DNA of 64,000 nt from Nonomuraea gerenzanensis (GTDB lineage: Bacteria; Actinomycetota; Actinomycetes; Streptosporangiales; Streptosporangiaceae), in the NCBI RefSeq assembly GCF_020215645.1, contig NZ_CP084058.1, positions 9,548,001-9,612,000 of the forward strand, written 5' to 3'. The stretch's first letter is position 1. The number at the start of each line of letters is the position of its first letter. Shown here in pieces: positions 34,801 to 42,536 of this stretch. Both the position numbers and the translations under genes were made by a program. The notes under the pieces were generated by a model. It ran no database searches. It saw only the letters and a list, made by a program, of their open reading frames with translations, and was not told the DNA's origin.

Positions 34801-35598
34801 CGGGATGTTGGAGCCCCACATGATCAGGTAGCGGGAGTTCCACCAGTCGGCGGCCTCGGGCACGTCCGTCTGGTCGCCCCAGACCTGCGGCGAGGCGATC
34901 GGCAGGTCGGCGTACCAGTCGTAGAAGGACAGCAGCGTGCCGCCGATCATCGACAGGAAGCGGGTGCCGGCCGCGAACGAGGCCATCGACATGGCCGGGA
35001 TGGGGGAGAAGCCGACGACCCGGTCGGGCCCGTACCGCTTGATGGTGTGCACGTGGGCGGCGGCCATCAGCTCCAGGACCTCCTCCCAGCTCGACCGCAC
35101 GAACCCGCCCTTGCCGCGCGCCCGCTTGTAGGCCCGCGCACGCTCCGGGTCGCCGGTCAGCTCCGCCCAGGCCAGCACGGGGTCGCCCAGCCGGTCGCGC
35201 GCCTCCCGCCACATCTCCAGCAGCACCCCGCGCACGTACGGGTAACGCACGCGCGACGGCGAGTAGGTGTACCAGGAGAACGAGGCGCCACGGGGGCAGC
35301 CGCGCGGCTCGTACTCGGGCGATCCCGGCCCCACCGACGGGTAGTCGGTGGCCTGGTGCTCCCAGGTGATCAGGCCGTCCTTGACGAAGACCTGCCACGA
35401 GCACGAGCCCGTGCAGTTCACCCCGTGGGTCGAGCGCACGACCTTGTCGTGCGCCCACCGGTCCCGGTAGAAGCGGTCCCACGCTCCCGGGTCGATCTGG
35501 TGCAGGGTACGGCCGTCGGCGGACACCTCCGCCCTGGTGAAGAACTTCCTGGCGGCAAGCAACGGCCCCATCCCGGGCACCGCGTCGATATCACTCAC
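31846..35598 (-). CDS. narG: Respiratory nitrate reductase alpha subunit (molybdenum catalytic)
   Basis: A 1250-residue Mo-bisMGD enzyme that reduces nitrate to nitrite on the inner face of the membrane. The N-terminal FS0 cluster motif is HGVNCTGSCSW (His58, Cys62, Cys66), then EPRGCPRGASFSWYTYSPSR. GTG at 35598 has GAGG ten bases upstream. At about residues 420-460 there is an insertion with three 12-residue repeats (LGLDGVASAHSP type) coded by a 36-base tandem repeat. It heads the operon narG-H-J-I-peptide-recombinase domain-narK remnant. A DosR-like double box lies 37-71 bases upstream. Confidence 0.97.
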   Translation of the reverse strand: MSDIDAVPGMGPLLAARKFFTRAEVSADGRTLHQIDPGAWDRFYRDRWAHDKVVRSTHGVNCTGSCSWQVFVKDGLITWEHQATDYPSVGPGSPEYEPRGCPRGASFSWYTYSPSRVRYPYVRGVLLEMWREARDRLGDPVLAWAELTGDPERARAYKRARGKGGFVRSSWEEVLELMAAAHVHTIKRYGPDRVVGFSPIPAMSMASFAAGTRFLSMIGGTLLSFYDWYADLPIASPQVWGDQTDVPEAADWWNSRYLIMWGSNIPVTRTPDAHFMTEARYQGTKVVAVSPDYADNVKFADDWLSPHPGTDGALAMAMGHVVLSEFFRDRQVPYFTDYVRKYTDLPFLVTLEPRGDAYVPRRFVTAADLGEESENAQFKTVFLDAASGAPVVPNGSLGFRWGQEGEGRWNLDLDGAEPALTLLGLDGAASAHSPLGLDGVAPAHSPLGLDGVASAHSPLGGRAVEVDLPRFDEGQSEGGSVMRRGVPVTEVAGKLVTTVFDLLLAQYGVARDGLPGQWPTGYDDAAQPYTPAWAEEITSVPVATIARIGREFARNAEVTEGRSMIAMGAGTNHWFHSDQIYRAFLALTTLTGCQGVNGGGWGHYVGQEKVRPITGFQHLAFAFDWQRPTRHMAGTAFWYLATDQWRYERIGADELASPLGEGLFEGRSFADCNAQAARLGWLPSHPTFDRNPLDLAEEARAKGVPVAEHVVNELTSGRLRFAAEDPGDPANFPRVLTVWRANLLGSSGKGNEYFLRHLLGADAETRNEEGTHPVEVTWRDQAAEGKLDLLTTIDFRMTSTALFADVVLPAATWYEKHDLSSTDMHPFVHAFNPAIAPPWQTRADYDVFLGLADAFSKLAATHLGRRTDVLAVPLTHDTPDELAQPGGRVLDWKHGECEPIPGRTMPKLVTVERDYPAVAERMRGIGPLFGKLGLTTKGITYQVGPELVHLRDKNGATPEGRISLETADRMCEAILALSGTTNGRLSTQGFETLERRTGTRLADLAAEHEGKRITFADTQSRPQPVITSPEWSGSETGGRRYSAFVINVERDKPWHTLTGRQHFFLDHDWIIELGEQLPAYRPPLNLPRHYGEQGEGGAAEVTVRYLTPHSKWSIHSEYQDNAYMLALSRGGPTIWMSVEDATRIGVADNDWIEAYNRNGVVVARAVVSHRMPAGTVFMYHAKDRNVNVPLTERSGRRGGVHNSLTRLLLKPSHLIGGYAQLTYAFNYYGPTGNQRDEVTVIRRRGQEVTY
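34221..34328. repeat. 36-base in-frame tandem repeat, three units, inside narG
   Basis: Units start at 34221, 34257 and 34293 (CGAGCGGCGAGTGAGCGGAC and variants). They code for three copies of a 12-residue, mildly acidic loop sequence in NarG. Confidence 0.9.
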
Positions 35599-35634
35599 GT
35601 GCTCAGCCTCGTGGCTGCCGTCCGGCCCGAGGCA

Positions 35635-35669
35635 GGGACCAAAGTCCCCAGTGAGGGGTCCGATGGACC
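35635..35669 (-). promoter_or_regulatory. Composite DosR/DevR-type element upstream of narG
   Basis: Read on the minus strand: GGTCCATCGGACC, 8 bases, then GGGACTTTGGTCCC, followed by TGCCTCGG. It is base-for-base the same pair and spacing as at 24680-24714; only the 8 spacer bases differ (CCTCACTG against TGTTCTGA). The main box is centred 43.5 bases before the narG GTG, which would put a transcription start close to the start codon if the usual -42.5 geometry applies. Confidence 0.8.
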
Positions 35670-35682
35670 CCTCAGGGAGGGC

Positions 35683-36903
35683 TTACCAGGTGACCCAGAG
35701 GTCCTGCAGGCCGCCTGACATCATGCCGGTGCGCAGGCGCAGGTCTCCGGGGTGGTCGCGGAGCCGCAGGCCGGGCAGGCGGCTGGTCAGCGTGCCGAGC
35801 ACCACCTGAAGCTCCAGCCGGGCCAGCGGCTGCCCGAGGCAGTAGTGCGGGCCGGCGCCGAACGTCAGGTGCTGGGCGCCGTTCTCGCGGCGCGGGTCGA
35901 ACCGGTCGGGGTCGGCGAACTTGGCCCGGTCGCGGTTGGCGGCCGCGAGGTGCGGGATCACCGTGCTGCCCGCGGGCACCGTGGCGGTGCTCAGCTCGAC
36001 GTCCTCGGTGCTGAACCTGGGCAACCCGCCGAGCACCGACAGCGTGCTGTCCAGGCGCAGCACCTCCTCGACGGTGCCGGGGATCAGCTCGGGGTCGTCC
36101 ACGACGTCCTCGTAGCGGCTCCTGTCGGCCAGCAGCATGGCCGTCATGATGGCGATCATGTTCGAGGTCGTCTCGTGGCCCGCCAGCAGCAGCGCGCGCA
36201 CGGTGGCGACGAGCTCCTGCGCGCTGAGGCGGTCGTCCTCGGTGTCGGTGATCCGGGTCAGCTCGCTGAGCAGGTCGTCGCCGGGGTGGGCGCGGTTGCG
36301 CTCGATCAGGTCGGAGACGTAGCCGTTGAACTCGCGATAGGCCTGGTCGACCTCGTCCTGGGTGTAGCGGGTCAGCGTCAGCATGACGCGCGACCAGTGC
36401 GCGAACCTGTCCTGATCCTCGACCGGCGCGCCGACCAGCGCGCAGATGACGCGTACGGGCAGCTGCATGGCCAGCCCGGCCGACAGGTCGCCCGGGGAGC
36501 CCTTGGCGAGCATGGCGTCGAGCAGGTCGTCGGTCATCGCCTGGATCCGGGGCCGCCACAGCTCCATCCTGCGCAGCGTGAACCAGCCGCTGAGCAGCCG
36601 CCGCCAGCGCAGGTGCCCCTGGCCGTCGCGGATGCGGGCGACGCCGGCCCGGCGGCGGTTGAAGAGCCCGCCGTCCTCGGTGGTGGCCAGCCTGGCGGCG
36701 CCGTCCCTGGCGAGGTCGCGGCTGAAGCGCGGATCGGCCATCACCATTCGGGCGTCGTCGTACCTCGTGACCACGGTGGCCACGTCGCCGCTCGGCAATC
36801 GTACGGAGGCCACCGGGCAGCTCTCGCGCAGCTGCGCGAGCTGGGGCGGCGGTTCCAGAGCGGTGGGGCGGTCGAACGGGAAATCAGGGATCGCGTCAGC
36901 CAT
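35683..36903 (-). CDS. Cytochrome P450 (second paralogue)
   Basis: A 406-residue class I P450: I-helix LLAGHETTSN, ExxR as VEEVLRL, and haem loop FGAGPHYCLG with Cys355. ATG at 36903 follows GGAGGA; upstream in-frame codons lack a ribosome site. It resembles the P450 at 19355 along its length but has no reductase or ferredoxin beside it, so it may borrow the partners encoded at 18112-20789. It ends 14 bases from the DosR-like element of narG. Substrate unknown. Confidence 0.94.
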   Translation of the reverse strand: MADAIPDFPFDRPTALEPPPQLAQLRESCPVASVRLPSGDVATVVTRYDDARMVMADPRFSRDLARDGAARLATTEDGGLFNRRRAGVARIRDGQGHLRWRRLLSGWFTLRRMELWRPRIQAMTDDLLDAMLAKGSPGDLSAGLAMQLPVRVICALVGAPVEDQDRFAHWSRVMLTLTRYTQDEVDQAYREFNGYVSDLIERNRAHPGDDLLSELTRITDTEDDRLSAQELVATVRALLLAGHETTSNMIAIMTAMLLADRSRYEDVVDDPELIPGTVEEVLRLDSTLSVLGGLPRFSTEDVELSTATVPAGSTVIPHLAAANRDRAKFADPDRFDPRRENGAQHLTFGAGPHYCLGQPLARLELQVVLGTLTSRLPGLRLRDHPGDLRLRTGMMSGGLQDLWVTW

Positions 36904-37019
36904 CGCCTTTGTCCTCCGACTGGGGAGTCCGACCCCTACGAATATAAGAAGATCATCAATTGCTGACAATCGCCTTCATTCGACGGGGACGGATTCGGCG
37001 CCGCCACCACTCGGAACCT

Positions 37020-37361
37020 CTAGTGAGCGGCTTCGTACTGCTCCACGACGGTGGAGGCGATACGGCCCCGCTCGCTCACCGGCAACCCCTGGGCCTTGGC
37101 CCAGCGCCGGATCTCCGTGGCCTTCTCACGGCTCACGGCACGCGAGGACAGCGCGCCGGGGCGGCGGCCGCGCAGCACGCGGTCGGCGCGGACCGCACGG
37201 GCCTTGGTGATATAGGGGGCCAGAGCCTTCTCCAGCTTCTCCCTGTTCGAGCCCGACAGATCGATCTCGTAGTTCACTCCGTCGAGCGCGAACCGTGTCG
37301 TGCCCTCGGCCTCACTGCCGTCGATGTCATCGATAAAGGACTCAACAATACGCTTCGCCAT
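37020..37361 (-). CDS. lsr2: Lsr2 nucleoid-associated protein
   Basis: A 113-residue H-NS-like protein that bridges AT-rich, often foreign, DNA and silences it. The N-terminal dimerisation domain is AKRIVESFIDDIDGSEAEGT and the C-terminal DNA-binding domain carries REKATEIRRWAKAQGLPVSE and RGRI. ATG at 37361 has GGAG upstream. Actinomycetes often carry two Lsr2 copies; a role in silencing the adjacent accessory region is conceivable but not shown. Confidence 0.95.
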   Translation of the reverse strand: MAKRIVESFIDDIDGSEAEGTTRFALDGVNYEIDLSGSNREKLEKALAPYITKARAVRADRVLRGRRPGALSSRAVSREKATEIRRWAKAQGLPVSERGRIASTVVEQYEAAH

Positions 37362-37604
37362 AAGGGTGCTCCAATTAACGTCACGGGCTGCAGGTACTGT
37401 AGCCCGCTTCAGCACATCGTGCATCACCGAGGGGTGCGATACCTGCGCAAACGACTTTAGCGAACCCGCCCCGCACCAGCACGTGACTTGCACATGATGG
37501 AACCGGACAGCCGCTCGTCCGAGATCACCGGCGGGCGCGCATTGAAGTTGAATTCAAACCTTTCCCTTGCTGCATAGGGCTTTCCGGCGCCGGCCCGCCC
37601 CGCG

Positions 37605-38381
37605 TCAGGAGTCTTCCGGGACGCGGGGCGTGGGCTCTACCTGCCGCGCTGTTTCCCAGAGATAGTCGAACTGCTCGACCCAATAGGCGTACCAGCGCTC
37701 GTGCCGCTCGCGAGTGAGGTCCACGTGCATACGCGCGAAAGTGGACTGGCCCGCCCCGTGCAATTCGACGATCGCGCGGCCCTGCCAGGCGTCCGGATCG
37801 GTGAGCACGAGGCTGAAACCGGGGTTGTAGGGGAACAGCCGGTACTCCACCTTTCCCGGCGTCTTCCAGCCGCGCATTCGCGCCAGCCGTTCCAGCACCG
37901 CGCCGAGCGCGACGGGCAGGCTCTGGATCTGATGGTCGTCCGACTCGTCGAGCTGCTTGCGGGCGATCTGGATGGCCTCCTGGCGGTCGGGGTCCAGCAC
38001 CACGACCCGCACCCGCGCGTCCCGGTGCTGCAGCACGCTGGTGCGCAGGGTCTCGCACACGTACGGGGACAGCAGGTTGGCGGCGGACGGCGCGAAGATG
38101 CGCACCTCGCGGACCCCGTCGAAGAGCCTGGGCAGGGGCGTCTCGTCGAAGTCGGCCCGGTCGCCGAGCACGTCCCGGCCGCCGCGCGGCTGCTCGGGCA
38201 GGGTGGCGCGGTAGAGCAGGACGCCGAGGCCGGCCAGTGCGGCCGCCCACTTGACCTCTTCCGAGACGACGTCGCTGATCACCGAGACGACGGCGAAGAG
38301 CAGCAGGATGAGGGCCATCGCGTAGGTTTCGATGTTCTTGCGCGCCCGCACGTCGGTCTTGACCCGTCGCAGCAACCTCAT
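37605..38381 (-). CDS. Membrane-anchored protein, unknown function
   Basis: A 258-residue protein. Two membrane segments near the N-terminus (TYAMALILLLFAVVSVISDV and KWAAALAGLGVLLY) anchor a cytoplasmic domain of about 190 residues. The latter contains VREVRIFAPSAANLL, VRVVVLDPDRQEAIQIARKQ and a Trp/Tyr-rich end (RHERWYAYWVEQFDYLWETA), somewhat reminiscent of phospholipase-D-like or nucleotide-sensing domains, but no HKD motif is seen. ATG at 38381 follows GAGGCGGTGG. No family assigned. Confidence 0.75.
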   Translation of the reverse strand: MRLLRRVKTDVRARKNIETYAMALILLLFAVVSVISDVVSEEVKWAAALAGLGVLLYRATLPEQPRGGRDVLGDRADFDETPLPRLFDGVREVRIFAPSAANLLSPYVCETLRTSVLQHRDARVRVVVLDPDRQEAIQIARKQLDESDDHQIQSLPVALGAVLERLARMRGWKTPGKVEYRLFPYNPGFSLVLTDPDAWQGRAIVELHGAGQSTFARMHVDLTRERHERWYAYWVEQFDYLWETARQVEPTPRVPEDS

Positions 38382-38530
38382 CGCCACCGCCTCACGTCGG
38401 CCCGGTCCTGACTCCATTCTGGAGTGCCGGGCGTCCGCCCGCCCATGAAACTTTCATCCCTGCCGCCACCTGCCTCTCAGCCACCCACCTGGGCGGAGTC
38501 ACGGGGCTGCGCAGAACGACGCAGTGGATT

Positions 38531-38610
38531 TGCAAACGGTTGCAGCATCGCGCTTCCGGAGGGGATCGGCCTGTGGTTGACTCGCCCTCACTTCGGGAAA
38601 GCGCTTACCC
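38531..38610 (+). promoter_or_regulatory. Two LacI-type operators before the pectate lyase gene
   Basis: TGCAAACGGTTGCA (38531-38544) and GGGAAAGCGCTTACCC (38595-38610) are both CG-centred palindromes of LacI/GalR type. They differ in half-site, so two different regulators may act. The second lies 28 bases before the start codon and would block transcription or elongation. Confidence 0.6.
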
Positions 38611-38638
38611 GCCCTTCCATCTCGAAACGGAGTTCCGC

Positions 38639-39910
38639 GTGCGCGAACAGGAACGATTCGGCAGAAGGCTGGCGGTCGTGCTGGCCACCGGCCTCCTCGC
38701 GACCGGAGGACTGGTGGTCGCGCTCAACGGCACCGCCTCGGCCGCCCCGGCCAACGGCGACTACACGCTCGTCAACTCGAGCAGCGGGCTGTGCGCCACC
38801 GTACCCGGCCAGAGCACCGGCGACGGCGTCCAGCTCACCCAGAGCACCTGCTCGGGCGGCGCCGGGCAGGTCTTCACCCTCACCGCCTCCGGCAGCGCCT
38901 TCCAGATCAAGGCCCAGCACAGCGGCAAGTGCGCGGGCGTGCGCGACGCCTCCACCTCCGCGGGCAAGGCCGTCCAGCAGGAGGGCTGCACCGGGGCCGC
39001 CTCGCAGACCTGGCAGCTCACGGCGTCCGGGTCCGCCTACCGGGTGGTCAACTCCAACGGCGGCAAGTGCCTCAACGTCAAGGACAACTCCACCGCGTCC
39101 GGCGCGCTTCTGCAGCAGAACTCCTGCGACTCGGCCGCCACCAAGCAGTGGACGCTGCGGGCCGCCGGCGGCTCCGGCCCCGACCCCACGCCGACGCCCA
39201 CGCCCACGCCGACCGTCACCCCGACCAGCGGCGGCGGGGACGGCAGCGGCCCCTGGCCGACCGCCACGGGCAGCGTCAAGCTCGCCGACACCCAGCAGGT
39301 CACCAACTTCGACGGTGGCATGAAGAGCTACTACGGCATCGGCGACGGCGGCCAGAGCGAGAGCCAGGACCCGATGTTCGAGGTCGCCAACGGCGGCACG
39401 ATCCAGAACGTGATCATCGACGCCCCCGCCGGTGACGGCATCCACTGCCTCGGCTCGTGCACCATCCGCAACGTGTGGTGGAACGACGTCGGCGAGGACG
39501 CCGCCACGTTCATGAGCTCCAACTCCTCGGCGACCTACCTGGTGGACGGCGGCGGCGCCAAGTCCGGCTCCGACAAGGTCTTCCAGCACAACGGCGCCGG
39601 CACCGTCACCATCAAGAACTTCCAGGTGCACAGCTCAGGCAAGCTCTACCGGGCCTGCGGCAACTGCTCCTCCTCCTACCAGCGGCACGTGCGGATGGAG
39701 GGCGTCACCGCCCGCTCCACCAAGGTGCTGGCCGGCATCAACACCAACTGGGGCGACACCGCGCGCTTCAGCCGGATCACGGTGTACGGCAGCGCGGTCA
39801 TCTGCGAGAAGTACCGTGGCGTGCCGAAGGGCAGCGAGCCCACCAAGATCGGTGAAGGCGCCGACGGGGTGAACTGCATCTACTCCCCGTCCGACATCAC
39901 CTGGCGCTGA
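38639..39910 (+). CDS. Secreted pectate lyase, PL3 family, with ricin-type CBM13
   Basis: A 423-residue secreted enzyme. A signal peptide ends near residue 35 (GTASAAPANG). A ricin-B/CBM13 carbohydrate-binding domain with three repeats follows (the C...QxW pattern: VFTL, QTWQL, KQWTL), then a Pro/Thr linker, then the PL3 right-handed beta-helix (KLADTQQVTNFDGGMKSYYG, VIIDAPAGDGIHCLGSC, WWNDVGEDAATF). It cleaves polygalacturonate by beta-elimination, needing calcium. GTG at 38639 has CGGAG upstream. LacI-type sites suggest induction by pectin-derived sugars. Confidence 0.94.
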   Translation: MREQERFGRRLAVVLATGLLATGGLVVALNGTASAAPANGDYTLVNSSSGLCATVPGQSTGDGVQLTQSTCSGGAGQVFTLTASGSAFQIKAQHSGKCAGVRDASTSAGKAVQQEGCTGAASQTWQLTASGSAYRVVNSNGGKCLNVKDNSTASGALLQQNSCDSAATKQWTLRAAGGSGPDPTPTPTPTPTVTPTSGGGDGSGPWPTATGSVKLADTQQVTNFDGGMKSYYGIGDGGQSESQDPMFEVANGGTIQNVIIDAPAGDGIHCLGSCTIRNVWWNDVGEDAATFMSSNSSATYLVDGGGAKSGSDKVFQHNGAGTVTIKNFQVHSSGKLYRACGNCSSSYQRHVRMEGVTARSTKVLAGINTNWGDTARFSRITVYGSAVICEKYRGVPKGSEPTKIGEGADGVNCIYSPSDITWR

Positions 39911-39921
39911 CCCGGCGCGTG

Positions 39922-39948
39922 GCCCCCGACCGCAGGCCGGTCGGGGGC
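39922..39948. terminator. Bidirectional hairpin between pectate lyase and ECF41 genes
   Basis: A perfect 10-base stem (GCCCCCGACC / GGTCGGGGGC) with a 7-base loop sits between two convergent genes, 12 bases from the lyase stop and 10 from the sigma factor stop. Confidence 0.7.
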
Positions 39949-39957
39949 TCCGCCATG

Positions 39958-40839
39958 TCACTCGGGGATGCTGGCGAGCTTGTCGGGGTTGCTCAGGACG
40001 TAGACGTCCCGTACCTGCTCGCCGTCGGCGGTCAGGTCCAGCACCATCACGGCGAACGGCCCCTCCTCCGACAGCAGCACCACGGACGGGTCGCCGTTGA
40101 CCTGCTGGTAGCGCAGCTCGACGTCCTGGTTGTGGCGGGTGCCCGCGACGATCGTGCGCGCCACCTTGTCCCGGCCGCGGATCGGGCGCGGCCCGCCCAC
40201 CGCCGACTTGCCGCCGCCGTCGGGCCACAGCGTGACGTCCGGCGCGAGCAGCTCCATCAGCGCGCCCAGGTCGCCGCCGAACGCCGCCTCCACGAACCGC
40301 TCGGTGACCGCCTGGTGCGTCCGCCGGTCGATCCTGGCCCTGGGCCGCCGCGCCTGCACGTGCTCGCGGGCCCGGTGCGCGATCTGGCGGACCGCGGCCG
40401 GGCTGCGGTCGATCATCCCGGCGATCTCGGTGTGCCGGTAGGCGAACACCTCGTGCAGCACGAACACCGCCCGCTCCAGCGGGGTGAGCGTCTCCAGGAC
40501 CACCAGCATGGCGATCGACACCGACTCCGCCCGTACGGCGGGATCGGCCGCGTCTGTGGCCAGCGGCTCGGGCAGCCACGGGCCCAGGTAGGTCTCCTTG
40601 CGCCTGCGCAGCGCGCTCTGGTGGGCCAGGGCCTGGTTGACCGCGATGCGCACCAGGTAGGCGCGGTGGTTCTCGATCGTCTCCAGGTCCTTGGCCGACC
40701 ACGCCAGCCAGGTCTCCTGGAGCACGTCCTCGGTGTCGCCGACCGTGCCCAGCATGTTGTAGACGATGGAGAACAGCAGCTCGCGATGGCCGGCGAACAA
40801 CCGGGAGGCCCTGCTCTCCTGTGTCTGCGTCTGCTCCAT
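39958..40839 (-). CDS. ECF41-group sigma factor with SnoaL-like C-terminal domain
   Basis: A 293-residue sigma-70 family protein with sigma2 (LFSIVYNMLGTVGDTEDVLQ), sigma4 (LTPLERAVFVLHEVFAYRHT) and a C-terminal SnoaL-like domain that modulates activity. The ECF41 hallmarks WLPEPL and NPDKL (near the end) are both present. ECF41 factors work without a membrane anti-sigma factor. ATG at 40839 follows GGGGAGCGGGG. A sequence matching the ECF41 promoter lies between it and the divergent gene at 41010. The inducing signal is unknown. Confidence 0.93.
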   Translation of the reverse strand: MEQTQTQESRASRLFAGHRELLFSIVYNMLGTVGDTEDVLQETWLAWSAKDLETIENHRAYLVRIAVNQALAHQSALRRRKETYLGPWLPEPLATDAADPAVRAESVSIAMLVVLETLTPLERAVFVLHEVFAYRHTEIAGMIDRSPAAVRQIAHRAREHVQARRPRARIDRRTHQAVTERFVEAAFGGDLGALMELLAPDVTLWPDGGGKSAVGGPRPIRGRDKVARTIVAGTRHNQDVELRYQQVNGDPSVVLLSEEGPFAVMVLDLTADGEQVRDVYVLSNPDKLASIPE

Positions 40840-40950
40840 CCCCGCTCCCCGTGCCGGTGCCGTCGTATCCACGATCAAGAGCTCGCCGGGGGCCCCGAGT
40901 GTGACGCGATCCGCGCAGGTGTGATCCGCATCATAGGAACCCCGCCAGGG

Positions 40951-40977
40951 TGTCACAAACGCGACCGCCAGGACGTC
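40951..40977 (+). promoter_or_regulatory. ECF41-type promoter (TGTCACA-N16-CGTC)
   Basis: TGTCACA (40951-40957), 16 bases, then CGTC (40974-40977). This is the -35/-10 combination I know for ECF41 sigma factors. It points away from the sigma factor gene towards the unknown gene at 41010, with a leader of about 25 bases. Confidence 0.75.
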
Positions 40978-41009
40978 TTAGAGGTACCTGAGTGACAGCG
41001 AGGTGAATC

Positions 41010-41447
41010 ATGGCCTGGCGGATCGCCATGGACGCCACCGAGGCGACGCTTACGACGAGCACGTCCAAGGACCCCCTGTATACGCTTCCCGGTCTCGACG
41101 GCGCCTTCTACCTGCGGCCGGGCGGTGAGCTGGCGGGCTTCGCGCTGCGGCTGCCGCTGCCCTCCCGGCGCGGCGGGCAGCGGGACCTGTGGTGGGAGGC
41201 GGCCGACCTGGACCGCGAAGGGCGGGCCTGGCTGCGGTACGGGCAGCAGGAGGTGTGCCGGGAGGTGTCCGTGTTGTGCAGGCAGATCCCGGGTGAGCGG
41301 CCCTACGAGAAGATCGTGCTGGAGACGGCGTTCTCCTCCTGGAGCCTGCGCCTGCCCGGGGTGCCGTTGCTGCGGCCGCGCCGGTTGACGTTGCGGCTCT
41401 TCAGCGAGTTGCGGACGGTGGAGAGCACGCCCGACCTGCCACGCTGA
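41010..41447 (+). CDS. Unknown protein, predicted ECF41 target
   Basis: A 145-residue soluble protein without a recognised family; no signal peptide or membrane segment. It has a Trp-rich middle (QRDLWWEAADLDREGRAWLR), two cysteines (EVCREVSVLCRQ) and a beta-like C-terminus (SLRLPGVPLLRPRRLTLRLF). ATG at 41010 follows GCGAGGTGA. It is divergent from the ECF41 gene and directly behind a consensus ECF41 promoter. Usual ECF41 targets are carboxymuconolactone decarboxylase-like, oxidoreductase or epimerase genes; this product resembles none of them. Confidence 0.75.
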   Translation: MAWRIAMDATEATLTTSTSKDPLYTLPGLDGAFYLRPGGELAGFALRLPLPSRRGGQRDLWWEAADLDREGRAWLRYGQQEVCREVSVLCRQIPGERPYEKIVLETAFSSWSLRLPGVPLLRPRRLTLRLFSELRTVESTPDLPR

Positions 41448-41532
41448 GGCGGGCGGGGGTCGTTCAGCAACCGGTTGCCGGAAAGTCCGGCGTCGAGCAC
41501 GGCTGTGGCCCATGGGCACTGCCCAGACGGGC

Positions 41533-42372
41533 TCAGCTGAAGTCGGCGCGGTGGTCGGCGACCCACTGGGCGTAGGTGCGGGCGGGGCGGCCGGTGAGGT
41601 CCTCGACGACGGAGTTGACCGGCGCCGGCTTGCCCACCGTCGCCTCCATCAGGTCGAACAGCGCGTTGACGAACGCCGGGTCCATGAACTGGCCGAGCTG
41701 CGCCCTGACCGGCCCGGCGTCGAGCTCCTCGAAGCTCAGCGGTCGGCCGAGCACCGTGCCGAGCACGCGCACCTGCTCGGCCTGGGTCATGGACTGGGGC
41801 CCCGTCAGCTCGTACACCCGGCCCGCGTGCCCGTCGCCGGTCAGCACCCGGGCCGCCACCGCGGCGACGTCGCCCTCGTGGACGGGCGCGCTGGTGGCGC
41901 CGGCGTACGCGCCGCGCACGACGTCGGAGCCGCCGAGCTGCATGGCGTACGACAGCGAGTTGACGGCCGGGAAGAACAGCCGCAGGATCGTCCACTCGGC
42001 CCCGGTGGCCTTGACGGCCTGCTCGACGCCGTGGTGGTAGGCGGCGATCACGTCGGGCTGCCGGTCGGCCCCGTCGATCACGGCCCCGGAGGACAGGAAC
42101 ACGATCCGGCCGACTCCGGCCCGCCGCGCGGCACGCAGCAGCGGCGCCGCCTCCATGCCGTACGGCAGGACGAGGAAGAGGGCGCGCACCCCGCTCAGCG
42201 CCGGCGCGAGCGTCTCCTCCTGCGTCAGGTCGCCCCGCACGACCTCGACCCCGGCGGGCAGCCCTGCCCTCTCCGGGGTGCGGCTCAGCGCCCTGACCCG
42301 GTGCCCCTCGGCGGCGAGCGCTTCGACGGTCTGCCGACCGAAGTGGGCCGTGGCCCCGACTACCAGGATCAT
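41533..42372 (-). CDS. NmrA-family NAD(P)-binding protein
   Basis: A 279-residue Rossmann protein of the NmrA/HSCARG/atypical SDR type: nucleotide motif ILVVGATAHFG at the N-terminus, ALFLVLPYGMEAAPL, FLSSGAVI and a substrate-side WTILRLFFPAVN. These enzymes range from quinone oxidoreductases to redox sensors. ATG at 42372 follows GGAGGACG. It is divergent from a TetR gene with a perfect palindrome between them, so it is probably the TetR target. Confidence 0.9.
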   Translation of the reverse strand: MILVVGATAHFGRQTVEALAAEGHRVRALSRTPERAGLPAGVEVVRGDLTQEETLAPALSGVRALFLVLPYGMEAAPLLRAARRAGVGRIVFLSSGAVIDGADRQPDVIAAYHHGVEQAVKATGAEWTILRLFFPAVNSLSYAMQLGGSDVVRGAYAGATSAPVHEGDVAAVAARVLTGDGHAGRVYELTGPQSMTQAEQVRVLGTVLGRPLSFEELDAGPVRAQLGQFMDPAFVNALFDLMEATVGKPAPVNSVVEDLTGRPARTYAQWVADHRADFS

Positions 42373-42483
42373 CTTCGTCCTCCTCTGTGCATCCGGCGGA
42401 ACTCTCCGCCGTGGACCCCACTCTATCAGAACGGAATGCTTCGTTCCTCCACGGGCCGACCAACTGTGGCCGCCATTGAATTG

Positions 42484-42498
42484 CCTAAAGCCTTTAGG
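42484..42498. promoter_or_regulatory. TetR operator, perfect palindrome
   Basis: CCTAAA-GCC-TTTAGG lies 38 bases before the tetR start at 42537 and about 110 bases from the divergent NmrA start. The perfect arms and position between divergent genes make it the likely TetR binding site. Confidence 0.7.
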
Positions 42499-42536
42499 TA
42501 TTTGCATACTGTGTTGCGGCAAATGGAGGCAGGGTT

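Noticed and set aside
31960..35718. 1252-residue plus-strand frame opposite narGH
   Set aside because: It is antisense to narG and narH, which have clear cluster motifs and stop-start couplings; the plus-strand product is Gly/Val/Arg-rich without motifs.
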